From: Salibaculum griseiflavum
Lineage (GTDB): Bacteria; Pseudomonadota; Alphaproteobacteria; Rhodobacterales; Rhodobacteraceae
Length of the DNA: 64,000 bases
NCBI RefSeq assembly: GCF_003129565.1
Contig: NZ_QETF01000002.1
Coordinates: 124,001 to 188,000, forward strand
Direction: 5' to 3'
Positions 9,299 to 18,167 of this stretch are shown one piece after another. The number at the start of each line of letters is the position of its first letter. The first letter of the stretch is position 1. The translations under genes were made by a program, and so were the position numbers. Under the pieces are notes generated by a model. It did no database searches and was not told the DNA's origin. It saw only the letters and a list, made by a program, of their open reading frames with translations.

Positions 9299-10702
9299 AT
9301 GACCAAGACCCGCCCAGAAACCCGCACCGAATCCGACAGCTTTGGCCCGCTTGAGGTCCCCGCCGACCGCTACTGGGGCGCCCAGACCCAGCGCAGCCTG
9401 ATGAATTTTCCCATCGGCTGGGAAAAGCAGCCCGTGGCCATTGTGCGGGCTCTGGGTGTTATCAAGCAGGCCTGCGCGCAAGCGAACAAGGAAAGCGGCA
9501 AGCTCGACCCCAAGCTGGCCGATGCGATGATCCAGGCTGCCTCGGAGGTCGTCGCAGGCGAGCTGGATGACCATTTCCCCCTTGTTGTTTGGCAAACCGG
9601 GTCCGGCACCCAGTCGAACATGAACGCCAACGAGGTGATCTCGAACCGCGCCATCGAGATCCTTGGCGGTGAGATCGGATCGAAGGACCCGGTCCACCCA
9701 AATGACCATTGCAACATGGGCCAGTCCTCGAACGACACCTTCCCCACCGCCATGCATATCGCCACTGCCATGACGGTGCATGACACATTGTTGCCGGGGC
9801 TGGAAAAGCTGTTGGCCGGGCTGCGGGCCAAGTCCGAGGAATTCCGCGACATCATCAAGATCGGCCGCACCCATACCCAGGATGCCACCCCGCTGACCCT
9901 GGGGCAGGAATTCTCCGGCTATGCCCAGCAGATCGAGAACGGCATCGAACGCATCAAGCAGGCCCTCCCCAAGATCTACGAACTGGCCCAGGGCGGCACC
10001 GCCGTGGGCACCGGGTTGAACACCTCCAAGGGCTGGGACACCACCGTCGCCGCCAACATGGCCGAGATCGCCGGCCTGCCCTTCGTGACCGCGCCCAACA
10101 AGTTCGAGGCCCTGGCCGCCCATGACGCGATGGTCTTCATGTCCGGCGCGGTCAAGACCACGGCGATGGCCTGCTACAAGATCGCCAACGACATCCGCTT
10201 TCTCGGCTCCGGCCCCCGGTCGGGCCTGGGCGAGCTGATCCTGCCTGAAAACGAACCGGGCAGCTCGATCATGCCGGGCAAGGTCAACCCCACCCAGGCC
10301 GAGGCCATGACACAGGTCTGCGCCCATGTGCTGGGCAATGACGCGGCGATCGGCTTTGCCGGCTCGCAGGGCCATTTCGAACTGAACGTCTACAACCCGA
10401 TGATGGCTTACAACCTGTTGCAGAGCATGCAATTGCTCGGGGATGCGGCGGACAGCTTCACCGAGCGGATGCTGATGGGTATCGAGGCCAATGAAGAGCG
10501 CATCGAAAAGCTGATGACCGAATCCCTGATGCTGGTCACGGCCCTTGCGCCGACCATCGGCTATGACAACGCCACCACCGTCGCCAAGACCGCCCACAAG
10601 AACGGCACCACCCTGCGCGAAGAGGCGGTAAAGCTGGGCTTTGTCGACGAAGAGACCTTTGACCGCGTCGTGCGCCCAGAGGACATGATCGGACCGAAAT
10701 GA
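9299..10702 (+). CDS. fumC: Class II fumarate hydratase
   Basis: A 467-residue Fe-independent fumarase of the TCA cycle (fumarate to malate). Motifs include [30 protein letters not shown] and the superfamily signature [11 protein letters not shown]. The ATG at 9299 was chosen over one at 9239 because AAGGAC lies just upstream and the product then starts in the family-typical way. Upstream, GGCATAC occurs twice with a 3-base spacer (within about 9267-9286) and may be regulatory. The next gene begins inside the fumC stop, so at least three genes form a unit. Aspartase is excluded by the overall sequence and length. Confidence 0.97.
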   Translation: MTKTRPETRTESDSFGPLEVPADRYWGAQTQRSLMNFPIGWEKQPVAIVRALGVIKQACAQANKESGKLDPKLADAMIQAASEVVAGELDDHFPLVVWQTGSGTQSNMNANEVISNRAIEILGGEIGSKDPVHPNDHCNMGQSSNDTFPTAMHIATAMTVHDTLLPGLEKLLAGLRAKSEEFRDIIKIGRTHTQDATPLTLGQEFSGYAQQIENGIERIKQALPKIYELAQGGTAVGTGLNTSKGWDTTVAANMAEIAGLPFVTAPNKFEALAAHDAMVFMSGAVKTTAMACYKIANDIRFLGSGPRSGLGELILPENEPGSSIMPGKVNPTQAEAMTQVCAHVLGNDAAIGFAGSQGHFELNVYNPMMAYNLLQSMQLLGDAADSFTERMLMGIEANEERIEKLMTESLMLVTALAPTIGYDNATTVAKTAHKNGTTLREEAVKLGFVDEETFDRVVRPEDMIGPK

Positions 10703-10875
10703 GCATCGTGAACCTTGGCAAGCATCGCAAGGCAAAGGCCCGGGCCGAGAAAAAGGCCCGGGCCGATGCGAACGCGGTCAAGCATGGACGCACCAAGGCG
10801 CAGAAGCTGCTGGACGCCGCGCGGGACGAAAAGGCGCGGCGTCACCTTGACCAGCACAAGTTCGAGGAAGAATGA
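10699..10875 (+). CDS. DUF4169 family small basic protein
   Basis: A 58-residue, strongly charged protein ([20 protein letters not shown] at the start) of the DUF4169 type. It is rich in Lys, Arg and Ala and probably helical. It overlaps the end of fumC by 4 bases (ATGA) and in turn overlaps the following ribbon-helix-helix gene by 4 bases. That fumC-DUF4169-RHH order is a recurring alphaproteobacterial arrangement as far as I recall. The function is unknown; the composition would suit nucleic-acid binding, but that is inference. Confidence 0.75.
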   Translation: MSIVNLGKHRKAKARAEKKARADANAVKHGRTKAQKLLDAARDEKARRHLDQHKFEEE

Positions 10876-11102
10876 GCGGCCGCCCGGTCAAGCATTCCCT
10901 GACCTTGCGGGGCCATCGAACCTCGGTCTCGCTGGAGGATGAATTCTGGCATGAGTTTCGACGCATCGCCGCCGAACGCGGTCAGACCATCAACGGTCTG
11001 GCCATCGAGATCGACGAGGCGCGTGGCGATATGGGGCTGGCCTCGGCCATCCGGGTTTTCGTGCTGCAGACGATCAGACGGGACCCGGCTCAGTCCTCGT
11101 AA
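10872..11102 (+). CDS. Ribbon-helix-helix domain protein
   Basis: A 76-residue protein whose core (HRTSVSLEDEFWHEFRRIAAE, broken into a beta strand then a helix at about residues 16-36) matches the RHH_4 family of small DNA-binding proteins. The second helix is TINGLAIEIDEAR. It overlaps the DUF4169 gene by 4 bases and its 3' end overlaps the facing gene at 11090 by 13 bases. Targets are not known; regulation of fumC is possible but unsupported. Confidence 0.75.
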   Translation: MSGRPVKHSLTLRGHRTSVSLEDEFWHEFRRIAAERGQTINGLAIEIDEARGDMGLASAIRVFVLQTIRRDPAQSS

Positions 11103-11317
11103 AGCGCGGAGCGCACGCGGTTGAGCATCTCCACATCGTGGCGCTCGACCTCGGTCAGCAGTTCCTTGTCACGCTCATGTTCGGCAAGGCGTTTGAGTCG
11201 GCGTTCGTCGGCCACCGGTTCGGCGGCCTCACGGCTGGCACGGAAATGGCCCTTGGCCGCTTCCAGAAGTCGGGCGCCCATATTGCCCCGGGTCCGAAAC
11301 ATTTCGGTCATACTCAT
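11090..11317 (-). CDS. Small charged protein of unknown function
   Basis: A 75-residue protein rich in Arg and Glu (MSMTEMFRTRGNMGARLLEA at the start), mostly predicted helical. The start ATG, complement of 11315-11317, was chosen because GGGGGAAT precedes it; a longer frame starting at 11389 lacks such a site. The C-terminal half (RDKELLTEVERHDVEMLNRV) looks like one long amphipathic helix. I do not recognise a family. It ends within the RHH gene on the other strand (13 bp overlap). Confidence 0.55.
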   Translation of the reverse strand: MSMTEMFRTRGNMGARLLEAAKGHFRASREAAEPVADERRLKRLAEHERDKELLTEVERHDVEMLNRVRSALYED

Positions 11318-11562
11318 GCTACATTCCCCCAGATTGCGTGCTTTGAGTATCGACAAGGGCAGGAATGAGGCAAGATGGGGCCGCCTCAACCACAGCGCGA
11401 CTCCGCAGAAAGGAATTTGTTAATAGCCTGTTATCATTTTCCTTTTTCGACCCAGGGCGGCACGAGTGCTGCCCTGCAAGTCAACGGACGCGCCGCCGGA
11501 TCGTTGCAGTTGCAGCCACAATGTCCCGCAAAGCGGAGGCATGTTTCCCGCGCCTGAACGAC
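11318..11562. other. Intergenic stretch, no gene seen
   Basis: This 245 bp gap lies between the small unknown gene and the second P450, both on the minus strand. It has an AT-richer core (about 11414-11456) and an imperfect hairpin GGGCGGCA-CGAG-TGCTGCCC near 11456-11475, which could end P450 transcription. No coding frame with family resemblance is seen. Confidence 0.4.
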
Positions 11563-12930
11563 TCAGGGCGAGCGCGGCTCCAGTTGCAGCCAGATCCCCT
11601 CGCGCGACCGCACGGTCAGATGCGCGACGGGCACCGGCACCCGCCCCTCGACGGCGCGCAGGCGATAACGGCGCAGCAACATCGACAACAAAAGCGGCCC
11701 CTCGACCATGGCGAAGCCCGCGCCGGTGCAAACGCGCGGCCCCGACGAAAACGGGATATAGGCATCGCGCTGGCAGGTCTTGCCGTTTTCCGTCGCCCAA
11801 CGCGCCGGATCGAACCCGTCGGGGTTGTCCCAAAGCCGCGTATGGCGATGCAGGTGCCAGGGCGACAGCACCACCTGGCTGCCCACGGGCGCCGCGCGCC
11901 CGCGCATCTTCTCCGGGCAGGCCGTCTCGCGCACCATCATCGGCACCGGCGGGTAGAGGCGCAGCGCCTCGCGGAACACGTCGCGGCTGAGTTTCAGCTC
12001 TGACATGACCTTGAAATCGCAGCCACCCTCCAACGCGCGGGCTTCTTCGGCCACCTTGTCCTGCCAATCCGGGTACATCGCCATGAGGTAGAGCGTCCAG
12101 GCCAGGGCGCTGGCGCTTGTCTCGTGGCCCGCCAGAAAGAAGATCGCAACTTGGTCGACCATTTCGGCGGTGTCGAACCGTTCGCCGGTCAGCGGATCGG
12201 CGGTGGTCATGATCTTGGTGGCCAGGTCGTCCGGTGCCGTGCCCGCCGCGATCTCGGCCATGCGGTCACGGGTAAGCCGCGTGATCAGCGCACGGATCTC
12301 GCGCGCGGTGCGCTTGGTTTCGGCCTTGAAGAAGCGCGGCATCCAGCGCGGCCCGCGCAGGAACGCGGCGAGGTTCAGGATCGGCTGGGTGCGCTGATGC
12401 GCCTTGAACTGGTCGAAGACCTCGCGCGCGATCTCATGCTCGATCGGGATGGAGAACAGGGTGCGAAAGATCACGTCGGCGGCCGCATGGCTGGTCTCCG
12501 GCTCCACATCGAAGGGACCGCCCTGCCCGGCCCGACCGAACCGGTCCACCGCCGCCTCGCCCGCCGCCCACATCGCCGGAAAGGTGTCACGCAGCCGCCC
12601 GCCTTCGAAGGCCGGGTCGATGATGCGGCGCTGACGCTTCCATGTCTCGCCATTGGTCAGGAAGACGCTGTCGCCCAGAAGCGGCCGCAGCCCGGCGCCG
12701 ACGCGGTCGGATTTCGGGAAATCCTCGGGCCGGTCCTTGAGCACCCGTTTCACCAGGTCCGGGTCATTGGCCAGGTAGGATCGGAAGAACGGCGTCCGGA
12801 ATTCTGCCATCCACGCGCGATAGAGCTTGGCCGGCTGTGCCGACAGGATGTCCTGCCGAAACAGCCGCATGTAGCGCCAGAGCGAGACCTTGTCAGGCCG
12901 TGAGGGCGGTTTCGGCGGGATCGGCGTCAT
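11563..12930 (-). CDS. Cytochrome P450 (second of two)
   Basis: A 455-residue P450 of the larger CYP102/CYP4-like type: haem loop FSSGPRVCTG with Cys401, I-helix FLAGHETSASAL with the classic AGHETS, K-helix EALR, and the NGETWKRQRRIIDPAF C-helix region that contacts the haem propionate. The start at the complement of 12928-12930 (MTPIPPKPPSRPDKVSLWRY) is the family-typical one. Its first 38 bases overlap the end of the alpha/beta-hydrolase gene, so the two are very likely coexpressed and may act on the same lipophilic substrate. The substrate is unknown. Confidence 0.92.
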   Translation of the reverse strand: MTPIPPKPPSRPDKVSLWRYMRLFRQDILSAQPAKLYRAWMAEFRTPFFRSYLANDPDLVKRVLKDRPEDFPKSDRVGAGLRPLLGDSVFLTNGETWKRQRRIIDPAFEGGRLRDTFPAMWAAGEAAVDRFGRAGQGGPFDVEPETSHAAADVIFRTLFSIPIEHEIAREVFDQFKAHQRTQPILNLAAFLRGPRWMPRFFKAETKRTAREIRALITRLTRDRMAEIAAGTAPDDLATKIMTTADPLTGERFDTAEMVDQVAIFFLAGHETSASALAWTLYLMAMYPDWQDKVAEEARALEGGCDFKVMSELKLSRDVFREALRLYPPVPMMVRETACPEKMRGRAAPVGSQVVLSPWHLHRHTRLWDNPDGFDPARWATENGKTCQRDAYIPFSSGPRVCTGAGFAMVEGPLLLSMLLRRYRLRAVEGRVPVPVAHLTVRSREGIWLQLEPRSP

Positions 12931-14239
12931 GGCCCATGCTTGTGTATTTCGAGGCCGGAACGTCAATACGGCTTTTCGACGGCGCGCGCCCCTCAAAGCG
13001 GCGGGCCAGGGTGCGGGGGCCGGCGGTGATGCGGAAATAATCGTAGTCGCCGGGCCGGTCGAAGGCGCAGAGATACTGGAAATGCAGCCGGAAGAACCGC
13101 CAGCGCAATGCCTTCCAACGCTCGGGTGACAGGGTCTGCGTGAAGGCGGCCGAAAGCACCAGCGGCCAGCGCTTGCCGGTCTCGGGGGCGACACCCGACA
13201 CCGCCACCGGGTCACACAGTGCAAAGGCGCAGCCATCACCGGGCGCGGTCACGTCCACCCAGGTCAGCTCCTCGCGCTGAGACAGGTAATGCAGGTCGGC
13301 GCGCAACCGCTCGGCATCGGGCAGGAACGAGACCATCGGCACCACCTGGCCCAGGCTGAGGAAGGCCAGCGCCGGGCCGTCCTTGGGCACCTCGCCCGCG
13401 CGGATCATGTCGGCGAGGATCGACACCGCCAGATGCGCGCCCGAGGAATGGCCGACGACCAGCACCTCGTCCACAGGGTCTTGCAGGGCACGCGCGATCG
13501 TCGCGCGAAACTCGGCCATACGGACTTCCAGCTCGGGCGGGTTGGCGCCCAGCCAGCGGGCTGAAAACGCGTAGTCATGCATCAGGTAATAGGCGAAGAA
13601 CCGGCCATCCCGGCGCTTGAACCATTGCAGGACGCGCCAGAAAACGAAGCCCCCGAGCGCCCACATCAGCACGATACGCGCGAAGACGAGGACCGAGAGA
13701 TCCAGCGGCGGGGCATCGGGCGGTGTCGGCACCCAGCGCCCGATCGGGCCTGCAACGGCCTCGAACCCCGCAGCCAGCCCCCACCCCAGCAGCCGGGCCG
13801 CCAGAAGCCCCGCAAATATTGCCAGCACGGCCTGCAGGATCAGCATTCCCACCGGATAGAGCGCGGCGATGACCGGCCCCTTGCGCAGCCACATCAGGCG
13901 CCGCAGCGCACCGGTGCGGATATAGGTCCACGAGGTGCGCAGCAATTGCCAATAGGTGGCCGGAATGGACTTGCCCATGGACCGACGCACGATATCGGAC
14001 CAGACCAGAACGTCGATCTCGGCGCGGGTTTCCTTATCGTCGATCCGGGCGTTGGTGGTCCAGCCGAAGTCCTTGCCCGCCGATTTCGGTGCAATAGAGA
14101 TCTCGTAATCGGAAATCTCGGCCTGGGCCGCGGATTCGGTGCGGTAAAGCTCTCGGTAGCGGCGCGGGTGAATCGGGTCGTAGCCGGGGATGTAGAACAC
14201 CCGGCGCCGCGCGACTTCACGATGGGTTTCACTGGTCAT
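12893..14239 (-). CDS. Membrane-anchored alpha/beta hydrolase (lipase/esterase-like)
   Basis: A 448-residue protein with RRRVFYIPGYDP near residue 11 (strand plus oxyanion-type HG-like turn), two membrane stretches at about 125-152 and 183-203, and the nucleophile elbow VVGHSSGAHLA with Ser265. A C-terminal region holds DVTAPGDGCAF and FRLHFQYLCAFD; the catalytic His is probably the one in RFFRLHFQY. It is an alpha/beta-hydrolase split by a membrane hairpin. It precedes and overlaps the P450 gene (38 bp), suggesting one pathway. I do not recognise a named family, so function stays at hydrolase level. Confidence 0.7.
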   Translation of the reverse strand: MTSETHREVARRRVFYIPGYDPIHPRRYRELYRTESAAQAEISDYEISIAPKSAGKDFGWTTNARIDDKETRAEIDVLVWSDIVRRSMGKSIPATYWQLLRTSWTYIRTGALRRLMWLRKGPVIAALYPVGMLILQAVLAIFAGLLAARLLGWGLAAGFEAVAGPIGRWVPTPPDAPPLDLSVLVFARIVLMWALGGFVFWRVLQWFKRRDGRFFAYYLMHDYAFSARWLGANPPELEVRMAEFRATIARALQDPVDEVLVVGHSSGAHLAVSILADMIRAGEVPKDGPALAFLSLGQVVPMVSFLPDAERLRADLHYLSQREELTWVDVTAPGDGCAFALCDPVAVSGVAPETGKRWPLVLSAAFTQTLSPERWKALRWRFFRLHFQYLCAFDRPGDYDYFRITAGPRTLARRFEGRAPSKSRIDVPASKYTSMGHDADPAETALTA

Positions 14240-14317
14240 GGATCACGCCCGAAACTGCCTGCCCCGAAGTCTAGCCGCGATTTCTGGCAAAAATAAGGGC
14301 CCGCCGTGCCGGCCTTG

Positions 14318-15076
14318 TCAGCCCAGCGTGGCCAGCGCCGGAAAGGCTTCGAGCAGCCAGTAGCTGAAGGCGGTGAACTGGCCGGTGATCATCATGAGAC
14401 CGACCAGCACCAGCAGCACCCCCGAGGTCTTCTCGATGGCGCCCATATGGCGCTTCATCCAGGCCATCACGCCGGTGAGGCTGGGAAAGAAGGCCGCGAC
14501 CAGCAGGAAGGGAATGCCCAGCCCCACCGCGTAGGCCGCCAGCATGGTGACGCCCCGGCCGATATCCGCCTCGGTCGCCGCCAGCCCGAGGATCGCGCCC
14601 AGGATCGGCCCCAGGCAGGGCGTCCAGCCAAAAGCGAAGGCCAGGCCCAGCACATAGGCTCCCAGCGCCGAACCGCCCCGGTCGCCCGCATCGACGCGCA
14701 ATTCGCGGTCCATGAAGCCGATGCGGTAGAGCCCGATGAAATGCAGCCCGAAACCGATGATGACCACGCCCGCCCCGATCAGCATCCAGTCCTGGTAGGC
14801 CAGCAACATGCGCCCCAGCCCCGAGGCAGCAGCCCCGAGCAGCAGGAAGATCGTGGACAGGCCCAACACGAAGAACAGCGCCGCACCGACCGCCTTGCGC
14901 CGCGAGGCCCGGTCGCCCTCGCCCATATCGGCCACGCTGACCCCGCCCATATAGGCCAGGTAGGGCGGCACGATCGGCAGCACGCAGGGGCTGAGGAACG
15001 ACAGCACCCCGGCCGAGATCGCGATCAGAAGCGCGGGCAGCAGCGTGGCATCGAGAAAGGTTTCAGCGGCGAACAT
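14318..15076 (-). CDS. ccdA: Cytochrome c biogenesis protein CcdA
   Basis: A 252-residue inner-membrane thiol-disulfide transporter that carries reductant from thioredoxin to periplasmic apocytochrome c. Six membrane helices can be read. The redox cysteines are Cys31 in FLSPCVLPIVPPYL and Cys154 in GWTPCLGPILGA, both next to prolines as in the family. The length is normal for stand-alone CcdA. It is flanked by the hydrolase gene (78 bp away, same strand) and tusA (divergent). No ccm or ccs gene lies nearby. Confidence 0.93.
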   Translation of the reverse strand: MFAAETFLDATLLPALLIAISAGVLSFLSPCVLPIVPPYLAYMGGVSVADMGEGDRASRRKAVGAALFFVLGLSTIFLLLGAAASGLGRMLLAYQDWMLIGAGVVIIGFGLHFIGLYRIGFMDRELRVDAGDRGGSALGAYVLGLAFAFGWTPCLGPILGAILGLAATEADIGRGVTMLAAYAVGLGIPFLLVAAFFPSLTGVMAWMKRHMGAIEKTSGVLLVLVGLMMITGQFTAFSYWLLEAFPALATLG

Positions 15077-15202
15077 GGTGTCCTCTGGTCCGTTTCTCCC
15101 CAGATAGCGATTGTCGCGCCCAAGGTCACGCCACTCTTTGTCACAGGGGCGTCAGACCGTTGTAGCTGGACAAGGGGAGCTGTTTTGCCCCATTGGACGG
15201 GC

Positions 15203-15439
15203 ATGAGCGCCGATGCGACCCTCGATGCCCGCGGGCTGAAATGCCCCCTGCCCGTTCTGCGGGCCGGCAAGTTTCTGCGCGAGATGGCGCCGGGCGACCG
15301 GTTGCGGGTTCTGGCCGATGATCCGGTCGCGGTGATCGACATCCCGCATTTCTGCCACGAGGCCGGGCATGACCTGCTGGAGCAGTCCGAGGCATCCGAC
15401 CATCAGCTTTACCTGATCGCGCGCGGCCCCGATCGCTGA
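15203..15439 (+). CDS. tusA: TusA-family sulfurtransferase
   Basis: A 78-residue TusA/SirA-like protein that carries persulfide sulfur. The catalytic cysteine is Cys14 in the family motif DARGLKCPLPVL; VLADDPVAVIDIPHFC follows. A second cysteine, Cys51, is at the end of that stretch. It starts at the ATG at 15203 and is divergent from ccdA, sharing a 126 bp upstream region. Whether it serves tRNA 2-thiolation or another sulfur route cannot be told from the window. Confidence 0.9.
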   Translation: MSADATLDARGLKCPLPVLRAGKFLREMAPGDRLRVLADDPVAVIDIPHFCHEAGHDLLEQSEASDHQLYLIARGPDR

Positions 15440-15462
15440 CCAGCACCGTTTCCAAAAGAAAA

Positions 15463-15486
15463 CCGCCGCGCGGTGAAGCGCGGCGG
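15463..15486. terminator. Bidirectional terminator between tusA and rne
   Basis: CCGCCGCGC, loop GGTGAA, then GCGCGGCGG form a perfect 9 bp stem between two convergent genes. A/T runs lie on both sides (AAAAGAAAA before, AGCTTTT after), so the hairpin can end transcription in either direction. Confidence 0.8.
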
Positions 15487-15509
15487 CTAGCTTTTCCCTT
15501 GGATGCGCT

Positions 15510-18167
15510 TCAGCGCCCCAGCGCCCACCAGCCGCGCCGCTTGGGCTTGGCCGGTTCCTCGGGCTTGTCCTCTGCCTTGGCCTCGGCTGCCACAGGCTCG
15601 GCGGGCTTCTCCTCGGCTGCCGGCGGCTCGGCCGGTGCCGGCTGTTCAGCGGCCTGAGCGGCCTCTGCGGGGGCCTCCTCGGTCTTCTTCTTGCGCGTCC
15701 GTGTCCGCTTGGGCTTCGGTTTGTCCTCGGCTTCGGGGGCCTCGGACGACGCGGCCGCGTCCTCGGCGGCGGGTTGCGCCTCGGGGGCCTCTTCCACCTT
15801 CTTCTTGCGGCTGCGCGTCCGCTTGGGCTTGGGTTTCTCTTCGGTCTCCGGCGCCTCGGAGGCTGCCTGCTCCATCGGGGCGGCCTCCTCGGGCTGGGCC
15901 TCGGGGGTCTCCTCGGTCTTCTTGCGGCGGCTGCGCGTCCGCTTCGGCTTGGGGCTTTCCTCGCCCTCCGGCGCATCAGGCGTCGCGGCCTCTTGCGGCG
16001 CCGCGTCCGCGGTCTTGCTATCCTCGGATGCGCCCTCGGCCTGCGGCTGATCGCCGTTCTGGCCTTCACCGCCTCCATTGCCCTTGCGGCGACGACGCCG
16101 GCGACGGCGCTTCTTCTTGGGTTGCTCCTCGCCCTCGACCGAAGCCTCGGGCTGCGGGGCCGGCTCGACCTCGTCCTCAACCTCGGCCATGACGGCCGTA
16201 TCCGAGGAAATCACCGGTTGTTCCACCTCGGCCACGTTGCGGGTGGCCTGCTTGAACTTCTCAATCTGGTAATCGGGCGAAACCAGCGTCACATCGGCCT
16301 CGAGGCGCACGGACAGGCCGTATCGCGCCTCGATCTGGGCGATATGCTCGCGCTTCTGGTTCATCAAGTAGTTGACGATATTGACCGGTGCCTTGATCAG
16401 CACCTCGCGGGTGCGGCCCCGCACGCCCTCTTCCTCGACCTGGCGCAGGATCGCAAGCGCCACGTTGTCATCGGAGCGCAGCAAGCCGGTGCCGTGGCAA
16501 TGCGGGCAAGGCTGCGTCGTGGCCTCCAGCATGCCGGGGCGCAGACGCTGGCGCGACATTTCCATCAGGCCGAAACCCGAGATGCGGCCGACCTGGATCC
16601 GCGCCCGGTCGGTCTTGAGCCGTTCCTTCATGCGCTTCTCGACGGCGGCGTTGTTCTTGCGCTCGTCCATGTCGATGAAGTCGATCACGATCAGACCGGC
16701 CAGGTCCCGCAGGCGCAATTGGCGTGCAACCTCGTCGGCGGCTTCCAGGTTGGTCTTGGTCGCGGTCTGCTCGATCGAGCCTTCCTTGGTGGCCCGGCCG
16801 GAGTTCACGTCGATGGCAACCAGCGCTTCGGTCACGCCGATGACGATGTAACCGCCCGAGGGCAGCTGCACTGTCGGGTTGAACATGTTACCGAGATAGC
16901 CATCGACCTGGTAGCGCGCGAACAGCGGCAGGCCGTCGGTGTAGTGCTTCACGTTGCGGGCATGGGACGGCATGATCATCTTCATGAAGTCCTTGGCCGT
17001 GCGATAGCCCACGTCGCCCTCGACCAGCACCTCGTCGATCTCCTTGTTGTAGAGATCGCGGATCGAGCGCTTGATGAGATTGCCTTCTTCGTAGATCGGC
17101 GCGGGGGCGATGGATTTCAGCGTCAGCTCGCGGATCTGTTCCCACAGGCGCTGAAGGTATTCGTAGTCGCGCTTGATCTCGGTCTTGGTGCGCTGCGACC
17201 CGGCGGTGCGAATGATCAGGCCCGCGCCTTCGGGCACGTCCAACTCGCCCGCGATCGCCTTGAGCTTCTTGCGGTCGGCGGCATTGGTGATCTTGCGCGA
17301 AATGCCGCCGCCACGGGCCGTATTCGGCATCAGGACGCAGTAGCGGCCCGCCAGCGACAGATAGGTCGTCAGGGCGGCGCCCTTGTTGCCGCGCTCCTCT
17401 TTCACCACCTGCACCAGCAGGATCTGGCGGACCTTGATGACTTCCTGGATCTTGTAGCGGCGCGGGCGCGGCTTGCGCACCGGGCGCACTTCTTCGCTGT
17501 CATCTTCGACGGCGACGCTTTCGATGCTGTCATCCTTGGCGGTGGCATCGCTGGCGTCGGGGCCGTCGTCGTCCTCGGCGGCGGCATCCTCGCCCTCTTC
17601 ATCGGTTGCGGGGGTCTCCACCGGGGTCTCGGCCACGGTTTCCATGGGCGAGCTGCCTTCCTCGGCACCCGGCAGCACGCCGTCCAGCACCTGCATGCCT
17701 TCGATGTCGCCCGAAGTCTCCTCCTCGGGGGTTTCGACGGGGTTGCTATCGGGCTCGGCGCTGATCACAGCATCGGCACCCTCGGTCGCGGCGGGCTTCG
17801 GCTTGGCGCGGGACCGGCGGCGCTTGGGCTTGGGCTTTTCCTCGGCCTCGGCTTCGGCTTCGGCCTTCATGGCCTCGGCATAGGCCTTTTCCTCGGCCAG
17901 CAGCGCCTCACGATCCGCGGTCGGGATCTGGTAGTAGTCGGGGTGAATTTCCGAGAACGCCAGGAAGCCGTGGCGATTGCCGCCGTAATCCACAAAGGCC
18001 GCCTGCAGCGACGGTTCGACGCGCGTGACCTTTGCCAGATAGATGTTGCCCGCTAGTTGACGGCGGGACTGGGTTTCGAAGTCGAATTCCTCGACCTTGT
18101 TTCCGTCAACCACCACGACGCGGGTTTCTTCCGCGTGGGTGGCGTCGATAAGCATTTTCTTAGCCAT
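15510..18167 (-). CDS. rne: Ribonuclease E
   Basis: An 885-residue endoribonuclease that initiates mRNA decay and processes rRNA. The start MAKKMLIDATHAEETRVVVV is standard; I use the ATG complementary to 18165-18167 rather than one five codons upstream. An S1 domain (about 35-120 and beyond) is interrupted by a long acidic/Lys-Arg insertion (about residues 95-235). The catalytic DNase-I-like part has VAIDVNSGR and LIVIDFIDMD (the two magnesium-binding aspartates), and the zinc link is CPHCHGTG. The C-terminal 250 residues are a disordered scaffold with repeated KPKPKRTRSR blocks, the degradosome and RNA-binding region. Genes upstream and downstream are unrelated. Confidence 0.96.
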   Translation of the reverse strand: MAKKMLIDATHAEETRVVVVDGNKVEEFDFETQSRRQLAGNIYLAKVTRVEPSLQAAFVDYGGNRHGFLAFSEIHPDYYQIPTADREALLAEEKAYAEAMKAEAEAEAEEKPKPKRRRSRAKPKPAATEGADAVISAEPDSNPVETPEEETSGDIEGMQVLDGVLPGAEEGSSPMETVAETPVETPATDEEGEDAAAEDDDGPDASDATAKDDSIESVAVEDDSEEVRPVRKPRPRRYKIQEVIKVRQILLVQVVKEERGNKGAALTTYLSLAGRYCVLMPNTARGGGISRKITNAADRKKLKAIAGELDVPEGAGLIIRTAGSQRTKTEIKRDYEYLQRLWEQIRELTLKSIAPAPIYEEGNLIKRSIRDLYNKEIDEVLVEGDVGYRTAKDFMKMIMPSHARNVKHYTDGLPLFARYQVDGYLGNMFNPTVQLPSGGYIVIGVTEALVAIDVNSGRATKEGSIEQTATKTNLEAADEVARQLRLRDLAGLIVIDFIDMDERKNNAAVEKRMKERLKTDRARIQVGRISGFGLMEMSRQRLRPGMLEATTQPCPHCHGTGLLRSDDNVALAILRQVEEEGVRGRTREVLIKAPVNIVNYLMNQKREHIAQIEARYGLSVRLEADVTLVSPDYQIEKFKQATRNVAEVEQPVISSDTAVMAEVEDEVEPAPQPEASVEGEEQPKKKRRRRRRRRKGNGGGEGQNGDQPQAEGASEDSKTADAAPQEAATPDAPEGEESPKPKRTRSRRKKTEETPEAQPEEAAPMEQAASEAPETEEKPKPKRTRSRKKKVEEAPEAQPAAEDAAASSEAPEAEDKPKPKRTRTRKKKTEEAPAEAAQAAEQPAPAEPPAAEEKPAEPVAAEAKAEDKPEEPAKPKRRGWWALGR
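15684..15965 (-). repeat. Three imperfect tandem repeats coding the RNase E tail
   Basis: Units beginning near 15684, 15798 and 15918 are spaced 114 and 120 bases apart. Each encodes a KPKPKRTRSR-like basic block followed by an acidic, proline/alanine-rich spacer. They lie within the RNase E C-terminal scaffold and may vary in copy number between strains. Confidence 0.7.

Noticed and set aside
15774-18056. 760-residue plus-strand open frame opposite rne
   Set aside because: It is an antisense shadow of rne, His/Leu/Gly-rich with no family match. Long antisense frames are common at this GC content.
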